From JABDIY01 sp963803875 (GTDB lineage Bacteria > Actinomycetota > Acidimicrobiia > Acidimicrobiales > SZUA-35): 64,000 nt of DNA. The DNA is taken from positions 124,001 through 188,000 of the forward strand of contig CAWDOA010000012.1 in the NCBI GenBank assembly GCA_963803875.1, written 5' to 3'. The notes under the pieces are model-generated. The model saw only the letters and a list, made by a program, of their open reading frames with translations. It was not told the origin of the DNA and did no database searches. How positions within the stretch are numbered: the first letter of the stretch is position 1; each line of letters opens with the position of its first letter. Shown in pieces: positions 27,559-36,199 of this stretch. A program made the position numbers and the translations under genes.

Positions 27559-29135
27559 CTGGAGCAGCTCAGCATCGAACACCCGGGCCTGGTCCGTGCC
27601 CATTCAGGGCGGCGCTCGGCCCACTTCTCTTGGCCCGGTTGATCGTCATAGGGCCGTCGGAGTACGTCATAGACCTCGTGCAGAACCGAGTAATCACCCT
27701 CGGTTGCGGCGTCGATTGCGAGCTGAGCGATGTAGTTTCGCAGGACATATTTTGGATTCGCCGAATTCATCAACGCAGTATCCGGAGCTCGACCGACGCG
27801 TTCGGAGTAGCGCATCAGCCAACCAAGGGTCTGCGCAACGACATCGGCGGTGAGCTGATCGGGCTGGTAGTACGCATCGAGCAGCTGCTCTGGGATGTTG
27901 CCCTCGGAGAGTTGACCCAGGTCGACCTGGGCGAGGTTGCGGAAAAAGATCGGCATATCGGTCTCCGCCAGCAGAAGCGTCGTGGCCAGGGAGTCGAAAA
28001 GCCCGTCGTCGGCTTCGGCGACATCGGTGATGCCCAGCTTCCTTCCCCAGGCTGCACGATTACCTTCCACGAATGCAACTGCGAAACGGTCGAGTGCCTC
28101 TTGGAGCGGCTCGACGTTGCCGACGAGCGGATAGATCGCGTTGGCGAAGCGAACCAGATTCCAGTGGGCGATTCCTGGTTGATTGCCGTATTGATATCGC
28201 TTCATGTGAGCGTCGGTCGTGTTCGGAGTCCACCCCGGATCGAAGTCCTCCAACCATCCGTACGGGCCGTAGTCGATGGTGATTCCGTGGATCGACAGGT
28301 TGTCGGTATTCATGACGCCGTGGACGAAACCGACGCGCATCCACTCGACGACCATCGCAGCTGTGGTCTGACAGACCTGCTCGAACCAAGCTACGTAGGT
28401 GTCGCTTTGGGGAGCGGTGGCATTCGGAAGATCAGCGAAGTGGTGACGAATGGTGTAGTCGGCGAGCGCCTTGAGGACCTCGGCTTCGCCGCGGCTGGCC
28501 GGCAGCTCGAAGGTCCCGAAACGAATGAAGGAAGGTGCAACCCGACAGACGATTGCACCCGGTTCAGGAGCAGCGTTGCCGTCGTAGAACATGTCTCGCA
28601 CGACCTCGTCACCAGTGAGAACCAGGCTGAGGGCACGAGTGGTAGGCACACCCAGGAAGTGCATGGCCTCGCTGCACAGGAACTCCCGCACGCTCGAGCG
28701 AAGCACCGCCCGCCCATCGGCCCGACGGCTGTAGGGAGTTGGCCCTGCGCCCTTGAGTTGAAGCATCTGATGGGATCCATCGGGAACGACGAGTTCACCC
28801 AACGTAATCGCCCGACCATCGCCCAATTGCCCCGCCCAGTTGCCGAATTGGTGGCCTCCGTAGTTCATGGCGAATGCGTCGGTGCCAGGCAACACTCGAT
28901 TACCGGCGAGGGCCTCGACCATCTCGGGTGAGCTCATCTGTTCGACACTGAGGTGCAGTTCGGCTGCGAGTTCGGGCGACCAGGCGATCATCTCAGGGGC
29001 TCCAACGACCGTGGGGGCAACCCGGCTGAACGCCGCACCAACCACCTGGCGAAGATCTGGCCCCTCGTGAGGGTCAGCGGGCAGTTCGGTGGTGAAGGTG
29101 TTGTCCCAGGGCAGATCGAGATCAACCGTTGTCAT
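27555..29135 (-). CDS. selO: SelO/YdiU-type protein AMPylase
   Basis: A pseudokinase-fold enzyme that transfers AMP to proteins (established for SelO). Motifs include NYGGHQFGNWAGQLGDGRAI (about residues 88-107) and the inverted nucleotide-binding segment LKGAGPTPYSRRADGRAVLR (about 124-143). YGPYGWLEDFDPGWTPN (about 280-296), FVHGVMNTDNLSIHG and a C-terminal SCSS ending are also present. In animals the position before the final Ser-Ser is selenocysteine; here a normal Cys codon is used. It has 526 residues. It is divergent from the 2OG oxygenase gene and stop-to-stop with the decarboxylase. Confidence 0.9.
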   Translation of the reverse strand: MTTVDLDLPWDNTFTTELPADPHEGPDLRQVVGAAFSRVAPTVVGAPEMIAWSPELAAELHLSVEQMSSPEMVEALAGNRVLPGTDAFAMNYGGHQFGNWAGQLGDGRAITLGELVVPDGSHQMLQLKGAGPTPYSRRADGRAVLRSSVREFLCSEAMHFLGVPTTRALSLVLTGDEVVRDMFYDGNAAPEPGAIVCRVAPSFIRFGTFELPASRGEAEVLKALADYTIRHHFADLPNATAPQSDTYVAWFEQVCQTTAAMVVEWMRVGFVHGVMNTDNLSIHGITIDYGPYGWLEDFDPGWTPNTTDAHMKRYQYGNQPGIAHWNLVRFANAIYPLVGNVEPLQEALDRFAVAFVEGNRAAWGRKLGITDVAEADDGLFDSLATTLLLAETDMPIFFRNLAQVDLGQLSEGNIPEQLLDAYYQPDQLTADVVAQTLGWLMRYSERVGRAPDTALMNSANPKYVLRNYIAQLAIDAATEGDYSVLHEVYDVLRRPYDDQPGQEKWAERRPEWARTRPGCSMLSCSS

Positions 29136-29201
29136 GCTCTAGAGCCTAGGGGTCGCCGCGAACTACCAGCCGTACCCGGCGGGCACCTATCGTTGGCCAA
29201 G

Positions 29202-30300
29202 ATGGCAGATCTACCACTCCTGGACATCGCTTCGTTCATCGAGGAACCGTACTCCGATCGCGGGTCTTCGCTTCGTCGACGAGCTTCGCGATGTGTGCCA
29301 TCTCACAGGGTTCGCCCATGTCGTAGGCCATGGAATCGATCCAACCCTGGAACGCCGATTGCTCGGGGTTGTGAGGGAGTTCTTCGCACTGCCCGGCCCC
29401 GCCCGAGAGTCTTTGGCCATCGAGAACTCAGCAGCCTTCAGGGGGTACACCGTGCTGGGTGAGGAACAAACCGCTGGTGGCCGAGACTGGCGCGATCAAC
29501 TGGATATCGGTCCCGAACAGTGCCCGCCCGATCCCGGGCACGAGGGCCCCGCATGGCTTCGTCTGCGAGGTCCGAACCAGTGGCCACCTGAACTGCCACA
29601 TATGGCGCCGATTGCCCTCTCCTGGCTCGATGAGATGAATCGCCTGGGGCTCGCAGTCGTGAGGGCACTCGCCGTCGGGCTGGGCCAGTCGATCGACCAC
29701 TTCGATGCGTTCTTCGAACCGGCCGATCTGCACGCCAAGTTCATTCGCTACCCGGCCGGGGACCGCCCAACGGACCAGGGTGTTGGCCGCCACCACGACA
29801 GCGGTCTCCTCACATTCATCCTCCAGGACGGCGTCGCCGGCCTTCAGGTGGAGGTCGACGAGGAAATGGTGACGGTGGAGCCGCTGGAGGGGGCCTACGT
29901 GATGAATCTGGGTGCCATGATGCAAGCGGCCACCGGCGGCTACCTCAGAGCCACACCTCATCGGGTGATCGCTCCGACGGGTGCCCAGGATCGGCTTTCG
30001 CTTGCGTTCTTTTTCAATCCCGCCTTCGAGACAGTGTTCGAGCCACTGGATTTGCCGCCCGAACTTGCCGAACTGGCCTCACCCGATCTGGTGGATCTGA
30101 AAGGGGAGGCCATCCACACCCTCTTCGGCGAGAACAACCTGAAGGTTCGTCTCCGTTCCCATCCCGATGTCGCCCGCCGTCACTACCCCGACGTCCTCGC
30201 CAAGACGATGCCGCAGGCTCAAGCCTCCGTGACGCCTGAACCGCCCCCACCGGAGGTGGAGTCCCAGATCGTTCTTCAAGCGAAGCGGAATGGTTCGTGA
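29202..30300 (+). CDS. Isopenicillin-N-synthase-type 2OG-Fe(II) oxygenase (one frameshift)
   Basis: A non-haem iron, 2-oxoglutarate-dependent dioxygenase-like protein. The N-terminal DIOX_N region begins MADLPLLDIASFIEEP from ATG 29202. It shifts frame near 29259-29276 (an apparent extra T) and continues FVDELRDVCHLTGFAHVVGHGI. The iron-binding HxD is HHDSG (about 29797). The distal His is in RATPHRVIAPTG (about 29960), followed by RLSLAFFFNP with the 2OG-binding Arg. Total length is about 365 residues. The last 20-30 residues (PQAQASVTPEPPPPEVESQ) fall in a 57-base element repeated downstream, so the natural end may have been modified. It is divergent from selO. The substrate is unknown. Confidence 0.8.
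30210..30266. repeat. 57-base direct repeat, copy 1
   Basis: The segment from GCCGCAGGCTCAAGCC to GTGGAGTCCCAG recurs at 30384-30440 with two mismatches. It includes a small perfect hairpin AGGCT-CA-AGCCT and a CCTCCG/CGGAGG pair. Copy 1 lies inside the 3' end of the 2OG oxygenase reading frame. Confidence 0.7.
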
Positions 30301-30331
30301 AACGAGCGGCAGCGAGTGAGAACACGAACCA
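30291..30331. terminator. Inverted repeat at the end of the 2OG oxygenase gene
   Basis: TGGTTCGTG (30291-30299) and CACGAACCA (30323-30331) are perfect 9-base arms that enclose the TGA stop and a 23-base loop. There is no T-run. It is a candidate transcript 3' structure between the repeat copies. Confidence 0.35.
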
Positions 30332-30383
30332 TGCAGGGAGCGCGAGCTCGAGCACAGAACTCAGGTGGCCAAGACCATCTGAC

Positions 30384-30440
30384 GCCGCAGGCTCAAGCCT
30401 CCGTGACGCCTGAACGGCCCCCACCGGAGGTGGAGTCTCA
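30384..30440. repeat. 57-base direct repeat, copy 2
   Basis: The second copy of the element at 30210-30266, differing at two positions. It ends exactly over the stop codon of the ABC transporter ATPase gene (stop complement at 30438-30440). It therefore sits at the junction of two convergent transcripts and may serve as a bidirectional 3' structure. Confidence 0.7.
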
Positions 30441-31172
30441 GTCCTGATGCGTCTTGACCAGGGTGCCGAGATAGAGCTCGATGACCTTGGGGTCGGTGAG
30501 CAAATCATTGCCCGAGCCGGTGTACGCATTGGAACCCTGGTCGAGAACATATCCGCGGTCACAGATCTGAAGACATCGACTGGCGTTCTGTTCCACCATC
30601 ACGATGGACACGCCGGCCTTGTTGATCTTCCTGGTGCGAACAAAGACCTCATCCTGCAAGAGAGGGGAAAGCCCCGCCGATGGCTCGTCGAGCAGCAACA
30701 CCGAAGGGTCCATCATGAGTGCTCGACCCATCGCCAGCATCTGCCGTTCGCCACCTGAGAGTGACCCGGCTCGTTGGCCTTTTCGTTCTACCAGGCGGGG
30801 AAACATTTCCCCTACGACATCGAAGCGTTCTTGGAACTGGCTGGGTTTGAGGAACACACCCATCTCCAGGTTCTCCTGGACCGTGAGCGACTGGAACACG
30901 TTGTCGTTCTGGGGGACATACCCGATCCCCTTCGACACCAGACTGTGGGCCTTCAGACCGGTGATGTCTTCACCCCGGAGGCGGATGGATCCCTGACTGA
31001 TTCTGAGGAGCCCGAACAGCGACTTGAGAAGTGTTGACTTGCCGGCACCGTTGGGTCCGATGATGCCGACGAGTTCACCCTCGGCCAGGGTGAGCGTGCA
31101 GTTGTTCAGGATGTCGACACCGGGGAGGTAGCCACCGGTGACGTTGTCGGCGATGAGGAGAGGTTCGGTCAT
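30438..31172 (-). CDS. livF: Branched-chain amino acid ABC transporter ATPase, LivF type
   Basis: A cytoplasmic ABC ATPase of 244 residues. Walker A GPNGAGKSTLLK is at about residues 39-50. Then come the Q-loop region YVPQNDNVF (about 89-97), signature LSGGERQML (about 139-147) and Walker B VLLLDEPSAGLSP (about 159-171). The H-loop region is VSIVMVEQN: a Gln-Asn replaces the usual His, as is typical of LivF. It overlaps livG by four bases and is the last gene of the minus-strand transporter operon livH-M-G-F. Substrates of such HAAT systems include branched-chain amino acids, urea and short amides, so specificity is open. Confidence 0.9.
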   Translation of the reverse strand: MTEPLLIADNVTGGYLPGVDILNNCTLTLAEGELVGIIGPNGAGKSTLLKSLFGLLRISQGSIRLRGEDITGLKAHSLVSKGIGYVPQNDNVFQSLTVQENLEMGVFLKPSQFQERFDVVGEMFPRLVERKGQRAGSLSGGERQMLAMGRALMMDPSVLLLDEPSAGLSPLLQDEVFVRTRKINKAGVSIVMVEQNASRCLQICDRGYVLDQGSNAYTGSGNDLLTDPKVIELYLGTLVKTHQD

Positions 31173-32038
31173 GCGTCGTCTCCGAAGTCGAGAGGGGCGT
31201 CGTGATGAGACCCAAGGTAAGCGTCCACCACCGCTTCATTCTCAGAAATCGACTTGGGTGGACCTTCGGCAATGATTCGACCCTCGGCCATCACGATCAC
31301 CCAGTCGCTGATGTCCTGCACCATGTCCATGTCATGTTCAACGAACAGCACAGTCATACCCTCGTCTCGGAGTCCTTTGATGTGGTCGAGCAGCGACTGC
31401 TTCAGCGCTGGGTTGACACCGGCCATCGGCTCGTCGAGCATCACGATCTTCGGCTTGACCATCAGTGCTCGAGCCATCTCGAGTAGCTTGCGCTGACCAC
31501 CTGAGAGCGTGCCGGCAAACTCATCTCTCATGTGATCCATCTTGAAGCGTGAGAGAAGCGAGTCGGCCTCGGCTTCGATCCTCTTGTCCTGTTCTCGCCA
31601 CAGGAACGGGAAGATCGCCTTGAAGATCGACTCACCCTTCTGGCCGGTTGCGCCGAGTTTCATGTTCTCCAGCACCGTCATCTTCGACAGCGCCTTGGTG
31701 AGTTGGAAGGTGCGAACCATGCCCAGGTTGGCGACCTTGTAGGCCGCAACACCGTTGAGACTTTTGCCTTCGAACACGGTCTCGCCGGTGTCAGGCTCAT
31801 CGAAGTTGGTGAGCAGATTGAAGAAGGTCGTCTTGCCGGCGCCGTTCGGGCCGATCAACGCCGTGATCACTCCCCGTTGCACTTCCAGGTACTCGACATC
31901 GACCGCCTTCAGACCGCCGAAGCTGCGCGAGACATCGGTTGCGACGAGGATCGGATCGGGTTTCTTCGCCCCCGGTTCCTTGGGAACTCCATCCAATACT
32001 CTTGCGGCGTTGGATCGGTTGTCGGTTTCAGCGGTCAT
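31169..32038 (-). CDS. livG: Branched-chain amino acid ABC transporter ATPase, LivG type
   Basis: The second cytoplasmic ATPase of the transporter, about 289 residues from the ATG at 32038. I prefer this start to upstream ones because it lies at the livM stop and the sequence before it reads as livM. Walker A is GPNGAGKTTFFN, followed by an insertion typical of LivG (FEGKSLNGVAAYKVANLG). The signature is LSGGQRKLLEMAR, Walker B IVMLDEPMAGVNP, and the H-loop VLFVEHDMDM. The gene overlaps livM by 11 bases and livF by four. Confidence 0.9.
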   Translation of the reverse strand: MTAETDNRSNAARVLDGVPKEPGAKKPDPILVATDVSRSFGGLKAVDVEYLEVQRGVITALIGPNGAGKTTFFNLLTNFDEPDTGETVFEGKSLNGVAAYKVANLGMVRTFQLTKALSKMTVLENMKLGATGQKGESIFKAIFPFLWREQDKRIEAEADSLLSRFKMDHMRDEFAGTLSGGQRKLLEMARALMVKPKIVMLDEPMAGVNPALKQSLLDHIKGLRDEGMTVLFVEHDMDMVQDISDWVIVMAEGRIIAEGPPKSISENEAVVDAYLGSHHDAPLDFGDDA

Positions 32039-33017
32039 CGAGCGCCATCTCTTCCTTGTTACCGAATAGTCCCTGCGGTCTCTGCCATGCAAGGAAGACC
32101 AGCAGACCACCAACGAGCATGAAGCGAACCTGACCCACCTGGGTACCGGTGAGCAGCCAGTCGGGCAGCAAGCCCTCGGAGACGCCTTGGCGCATGACAG
32201 TGTCGGCGAAGGCCAGCACGCACCACAGGATCATGGCGCCGACCACGGGACCGAAGATGGTGCCTGCACCGCCGAGGATCACCGCCACCCAGGCGAAGAA
32301 CGTGACATCGGTGATGAAGTTGTCCGGCTGGGCGGACTGGGTTCCGATGGCTCGCATCATGCCACCGATTGCTCCGATCACTCCGCCGAGAATGAGCGCC
32401 TGCATCTTGTATGTGAAAGCGTTCTTCCCGAGGCTCCTGGCTGCATCTTCGTCTTCCCGGATTGCCTTCAGCACGCGACCCCAGGGGCTGTTGATGAGAA
32501 GGTAGGTCAGGAGAACCACGATCCCGACCGTGATCCAGCCGACCACGAACACCCACATCTGGTTTCCCTGAAAGAGGTTGAAGAGATAACGCTGCCGTGC
32601 CTGGAAAGGACTGAGGGCGTAGAAGTCCTTTGCGAAACCCGACAAACCGTCGGAGGAGCCGGTCCATTCATCCAGGGCGGGGGTCCGAGCAACGAGGCGA
32701 AAGATTTCAGCGGTCGCGATTGTCACCATCGCCAGGTAGTCGGCCCGCAGCCGCAGCGTCGGAACACCCAACAACAGCGCCAGTATCACCGGGAACACGA
32801 AGATACCCATGAACACACCAAGCCAGAACGAACCGCCGAATGTGATGACGGTCATCGACAGGCCGTAGGCTCCGGCCGCCATGAAGACGGCCTGCCCGAA
32901 GTTCAGGAGTCCGGTGTAGCCGAAGTGGATGTTGAGGCCGATCGCAGCGAGAGCGAAGTAGATCGCCTGGTCTCCAATGAGCCCACGAACGGTGTCGGAA
33001 ATGATCGCAGCGAACAT
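32028..33017 (-). CDS. livM: Branched-chain amino acid ABC transporter permease, LivM type
   Basis: An inner-membrane permease of about 329 residues with multiple hydrophobic helices. NIHFGYTGLLNFGQAVFMAA is the family's first conserved loop. RAIREDEDAARSLGKNAFTYK is the EAA-type cytoplasmic loop that contacts the ATPases. The ATG at 33017 overlaps the livH stop (TGATG), and the end overlaps livG. Longer open-frame extensions upstream lie in livH and are not permease-like. Confidence 0.9.
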   Translation of the reverse strand: MFAAIISDTVRGLIGDQAIYFALAAIGLNIHFGYTGLLNFGQAVFMAAGAYGLSMTVITFGGSFWLGVFMGIFVFPVILALLLGVPTLRLRADYLAMVTIATAEIFRLVARTPALDEWTGSSDGLSGFAKDFYALSPFQARQRYLFNLFQGNQMWVFVVGWITVGIVVLLTYLLINSPWGRVLKAIREDEDAARSLGKNAFTYKMQALILGGVIGAIGGMMRAIGTQSAQPDNFITDVTFFAWVAVILGGAGTIFGPVVGAMILWCVLAFADTVMRQGVSEGLLPDWLLTGTQVGQVRFMLVGGLLVFLAWQRPQGLFGNKEEMALDDR

Positions 33018-34387
33018 CAGCCAATCCTTTCTTTCCGGCCCAGGAGCCCTTGGGGTCTCACGAGGAGAATCACAGCAAGCGTCAGCAGAGCACCGATGTT
33101 CTTGGTGTCGGTTGGTATCACCAACGTGGAGAGCTGTATGAACACGCCAACCACCAAGCAGCCGAGGAGTGCTCCGTAAGCCGTTCCCAGGCCACCCAGC
33201 GTTGTGCCGGCGAACATGAGGAGCAGCAGCCGGAATCCCATCTCCCAACCGATCGACTCGGTGGTGCCGAAGAGCACGCCACCAAGCCCGGCGAGAGCGC
33301 CACCGGCGATCCAAACGATACGGATGACACGTTGCACGTCGATACCAGAGGATTCAGCAAGGTCACGGTTGTCGGCCACGGCCCGCATGGCCTTACCGAT
33401 TCGAGTGCGCTGAAGAAGAACTCCTACCATGACCAGCACGAAGAGGCTGATGAAGATGATGAAGATGTCCTTGGGCGGAAGGGAGAACGGGCCAAAGTCG
33501 ATGCGTTTCTGAATTCGGTAGTCGGAGTAGAACTCGGCCCGACCGCCGAGCCGGTAGAGAATCAGATACCGAAACAGGATCGAGAAGCCGATCGATACGA
33601 CCAACATCGAAATAAGGCTCGATCCCTTTTTGCGAAGGCGGGACCATACCAATGCGTCGTATATCCCACCGGCTACGCCAGCGACAACGACAGCGATCGC
33701 GGCGGCCAGGAACAGACTGATCTTCCAGTCGAGCCAGCCGTTGAACAGGAAGGCGGTGACCGCACCGAGAGTCACGAACTCACCGTGAGAGAAGTTCACC
33801 AGACCGGTTGTACCGAACACCAGCGAGAGCCCGATGGCGCACATACCGATGATCAGACCGAGCTTGATCCCGTCGACCAACAACTGAATGATCTTGTTGT
33901 CACCGGGGGCTACATCGTCTGCACCGGTTGACCCACTGCCAGCTTCACCACCATCGGAAGGCGATTGGACCGGATCACCCAGCGGGAACAGCAGATTCCG
34001 GTTGCGACCCTCGTTGAGACGGAAAGAAAGGCTGATCTTGTCAGGATCCCTGAGTTGAATACCATCGGGCAGGGTGCTGATGTCGAGTGTGGCGACGTAC
34101 TCACCGCCGCTGGGAAGAACCAGACTCCAGGTCCCATCCGGGCCGGTCACACCGATTTCTGAGAAGGAACCATCGGCCGATTCAACCAAGATTTCCACTC
34201 CCTCGACCAGGACATCCTCGGCTCCGGACCGATCTCGGATCGTTCCACCGGCGGTTGTCTCCTCCTGGGCGCCAGCGGGTGTCCCGAGACCGGCCACAAA
34301 CGTTAGGCATGTGACCGCGAACACCAAAAACACAACAACGGACCTGGGCAGCAACGAGCGGAATGCCGTCATTTCACGACACTCCAT
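33017..34387 (-). CDS. livH: LivH-type permease fused to an N-terminal extracytoplasmic domain
   Basis: At 456 residues this is about 150 longer than a standard LivH. Residues 1-40 form a cleavable-looking signal peptide (hydrophobic VVVFLVFAVTCLTFVAGLG, then PAGAQE). Residues about 45-137 have the pattern of a carboxypeptidase-regulatory/Ig-like beta domain (GGTIRDRSG, VEGVEILVESADG, GPDGTWSLVLPSGGEYVATL). A Ser/Gly/Asp-rich linker runs from about 138 to 163. The permease proper starts near 165 (IIQLLVDGIKLGLIIGMCA) with GLVNFSHGEF and an EAA loop MRAVADNRDLAESSGID. ATG at 34387 or 34372 are alternative starts. The domain should lie outside the membrane, near the binding protein docking face. 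Confidence 0.85.
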   Translation of the reverse strand: MECREMTAFRSLLPRSVVVFLVFAVTCLTFVAGLGTPAGAQEETTAGGTIRDRSGAEDVLVEGVEILVESADGSFSEIGVTGPDGTWSLVLPSGGEYVATLDISTLPDGIQLRDPDKISLSFRLNEGRNRNLLFPLGDPVQSPSDGGEAGSGSTGADDVAPGDNKIIQLLVDGIKLGLIIGMCAIGLSLVFGTTGLVNFSHGEFVTLGAVTAFLFNGWLDWKISLFLAAAIAVVVAGVAGGIYDALVWSRLRKKGSSLISMLVVSIGFSILFRYLILYRLGGRAEFYSDYRIQKRIDFGPFSLPPKDIFIIFISLFVLVMVGVLLQRTRIGKAMRAVADNRDLAESSGIDVQRVIRIVWIAGGALAGLGGVLFGTTESIGWEMGFRLLLLMFAGTTLGGLGTAYGALLGCLVVGVFIQLSTLVIPTDTKNIGALLTLAVILLVRPQGLLGRKERIG

Positions 34388-34508
34388 CTCCGACTCTGAA
34401 GACGTAGCAACTTCTCTCCCCTGGTATCGAACGTGCCGAGTGTAACGGATGACACTCTCGGACTCGCACTAGACGGCTGCGCCGAACCAACGAAGATCTG
34501 AAAACGTT

Positions 34509-34537
34509 TTGGTCCGGGCCACCCGGGCCCGGACCAA
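34509..34537 (-). terminator. Strong hairpin between the binding-protein gene and livH
   Basis: TTGGTCCGGGCC (34509-34520) and GGCCCGGACCAA (34526-34537) are perfect 12-base arms with a five-base loop. On the minus strand it follows the binding-protein stop by about 40 bases and precedes the permease genes. This is the usual place for a 3' stabilising or partly terminating hairpin that lets the binding protein be made in excess. It lacks a long T-run. Confidence 0.6.
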
Positions 34538-34578
34538 CGTTGGTTATTCAGATCGATCCGAAACCGATCAGAGGCTGA

Positions 34579-35817
34579 CTAGCCGTCGATCCTGCCTTGG
34601 ATCGAATCGACCACCTGGATTGCTCCGTCGGCGTCGTATTCGAGGATGAGGATCGAAGCCTGGGTGGGCTCACCGGAAGGACCGAACTCGAGCGGTCCGG
34701 AAACACCGTCGTAGTCGATGTCGACGTCGTCCTCGAGGAGGGCCTTGCAGTCGGCGAAGGTTGTGCACTTCTCGCCGCCCTTGGTCAGCTCGTTGAGCTC
34801 CGGGGCGATGAGGGTTGCGTCGTCGCTATTGGCGGCGATGGCGCCCAGGGCGACCAACACCATGGCGTCGTAGGTCTCGGCCGAGTACGAGTAGTCCTCG
34901 AGCTCGGGGTCAACTGCGTCGAGCTTGGCCTTGAAGTCGGCCAGCGTGCCAGCAACATCGACACCGGGGAGTGTGCCGCGCATTCCGGCGACAACGCTGC
35001 GGTCGTCGAAGCTGGCGGCCAGGGCGTTGCCCATGTTGCCGTCGGTTCCGTAGACCATCTTGTCGGCCGGGCCAACGCCGGCTTCGATCATGCCGGTGAG
35101 GATCTTGGAGGTCTCGTCGAAGCCGATCACCACGATGGCGTCGGGGTCAGCGGCGACGACCTCTGCGATTTCGGCGTCGAAGTTCTCGGCCTTGGGATCG
35201 TAGACGACCTCATAGACCACTGAACCGCCGGCGTTCTCGTATGGAACCTTGGACGCCTCGAGCAGTCCGGTGCCGTAGGAGTCGTTGAGCACAAGGAAAG
35301 CCACTGTCTCAGCGCCGTCGTTGAGGATCAGATCGGCGAGGGCTGCGCCCTGGACGACGTCAGAAGGAGCGGTACGGAAATACAGCCCGGCGTCGTCGTA
35401 GGTGGTGAATGCCGGTGAGGTGTTTGCCGGTGAGAAGTGGATGACGCCGGCCTGGGTGATCTTGTCGATCACCGTGAGCGAAACACCCGATGAAGCGGCG
35501 CCGATGAAGGCATCGACATCTTCGCCGAGCAGGCGGTCAACGGTCTGGTTGGCTACGTCGCCGTTGTCACCGGAGTCACCGGGAAGCCATACGACGTCCT
35601 CACCGAGGACACCGCCGGCCTCGTTGATGTCTTGGACAGCGAGCTCAGCGCCGGCGAATTCTGGCGGGCCGAGGAACGCAAGGTTGCCGGTTTCGGGCAA
35701 GATGCCGCCGAACTTCAGGACACCATCCCCCGAACCAGCGACATCGCTACCACAGGCGGCGGCAACCATCGAGATACCGAGTACCGCTGCGAGCAGTCTC
35801 TTGGACGTCTTATTCAT
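34579..35817 (-). CDS. livK: Branched-chain amino acid-type ABC transporter binding lipoprotein
   Basis: A substrate-binding lipoprotein (Peripla_BP_6 type) of about 412 residues. The signal peptide ends in a lipobox, ISMVAAACGS, with Cys near residue 22. The fold starts KFGGILPETGNLAFLGPPEF, followed by AVQDINEAGGVLG, VFIGAASSGVSL-like segments, and PANTSPAFTTYDDAGLYFRT. ATG 35817 is chosen for the signal peptide start and an AGAGGA ribosome-binding site; the longer upstream frame is not coding-like. It is the first gene of the minus-strand transporter cluster and has a candidate promoter at 35894-35924. Confidence 0.92.
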   Translation of the reverse strand: MNKTSKRLLAAVLGISMVAAACGSDVAGSGDGVLKFGGILPETGNLAFLGPPEFAGAELAVQDINEAGGVLGEDVVWLPGDSGDNGDVANQTVDRLLGEDVDAFIGAASSGVSLTVIDKITQAGVIHFSPANTSPAFTTYDDAGLYFRTAPSDVVQGAALADLILNDGAETVAFLVLNDSYGTGLLEASKVPYENAGGSVVYEVVYDPKAENFDAEIAEVVAADPDAIVVIGFDETSKILTGMIEAGVGPADKMVYGTDGNMGNALAASFDDRSVVAGMRGTLPGVDVAGTLADFKAKLDAVDPELEDYSYSAETYDAMVLVALGAIAANSDDATLIAPELNELTKGGEKCTTFADCKALLEDDVDIDYDGVSGPLEFGPSGEPTQASILILEYDADGAIQVVDSIQGRIDG

Positions 35818-35893
35818 ATAGGATCCTCTCCCTCGTGTGCTCCGCTTTGGATCACAGCAGTTCGCCTCTGCGAACCAACCGAAAAGCATAGGA

Positions 35894-35924
35894 CTTGTAG
35901 CGGTCCGGGCGGTTTCTACGTCAA
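35894..35924 (-). promoter_or_regulatory. Candidate promoter of the transporter operon
   Basis: On the minus strand a TTGACG -35-like hexamer (35919-35924) is followed after 19 bases by a TACAAG -10-like hexamer (35894-35899). This would give a leader of about 70 bases before the binding-protein ATG at 35817. The spacing is slightly long. The rest of the 382-base gap from 35818 to 36199 holds a hairpin (35968-35993) and no gene I can support. Confidence 0.4.
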
Positions 35925-35967
35925 GATTTCGTAATGAAGCGTCTAACTCACCGTCTGTGAAAGCAGT

Positions 35968-35993
35968 TGGCCGGGCCCTCGCGGACCCGGCCA
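35968..35993. other. Hairpin in the livK-TetR intergenic region
   Basis: TGGCCGGG (35968-35975) pairs with CCCGGCCA (35986-35993). The stem continues inward by CC/GG after one mismatch around a CTCGC loop. It lies upstream of the candidate livK promoter and about 205 bases before the TetR start. It could be an end structure of an unannotated short transcript or a protein-binding site. Confidence 0.35.
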
Positions 35994-36199
35994 TCAAACA
36001 GTCATCGGTAAGGGGAGAGAAACCGATTCGTGTCTTGCACTCCGCCCATTCGCCTCAAGGGCGCATTGGCGTCTTCCCCTATCGGAGCAAACAGGATCTA
36101 GTTGAGCAAAGGCCGTTTGAAGAATGGCAGCGTTCTCAGATTTCTCTCCGAACCGACAGCGTCGCCGGCTCCGGACCAGACAGTCTCTACACTCTGGCG

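Noticed and set aside
27555..29135. SelO as a second selenoprotein in the window
   Set aside because: In animal SelO the residue before the final Ser-Ser is Sec. Here that codon is TGC (Cys) in the SCSS ending, and the gene has no in-frame TGA, so it is an ordinary Cys form.
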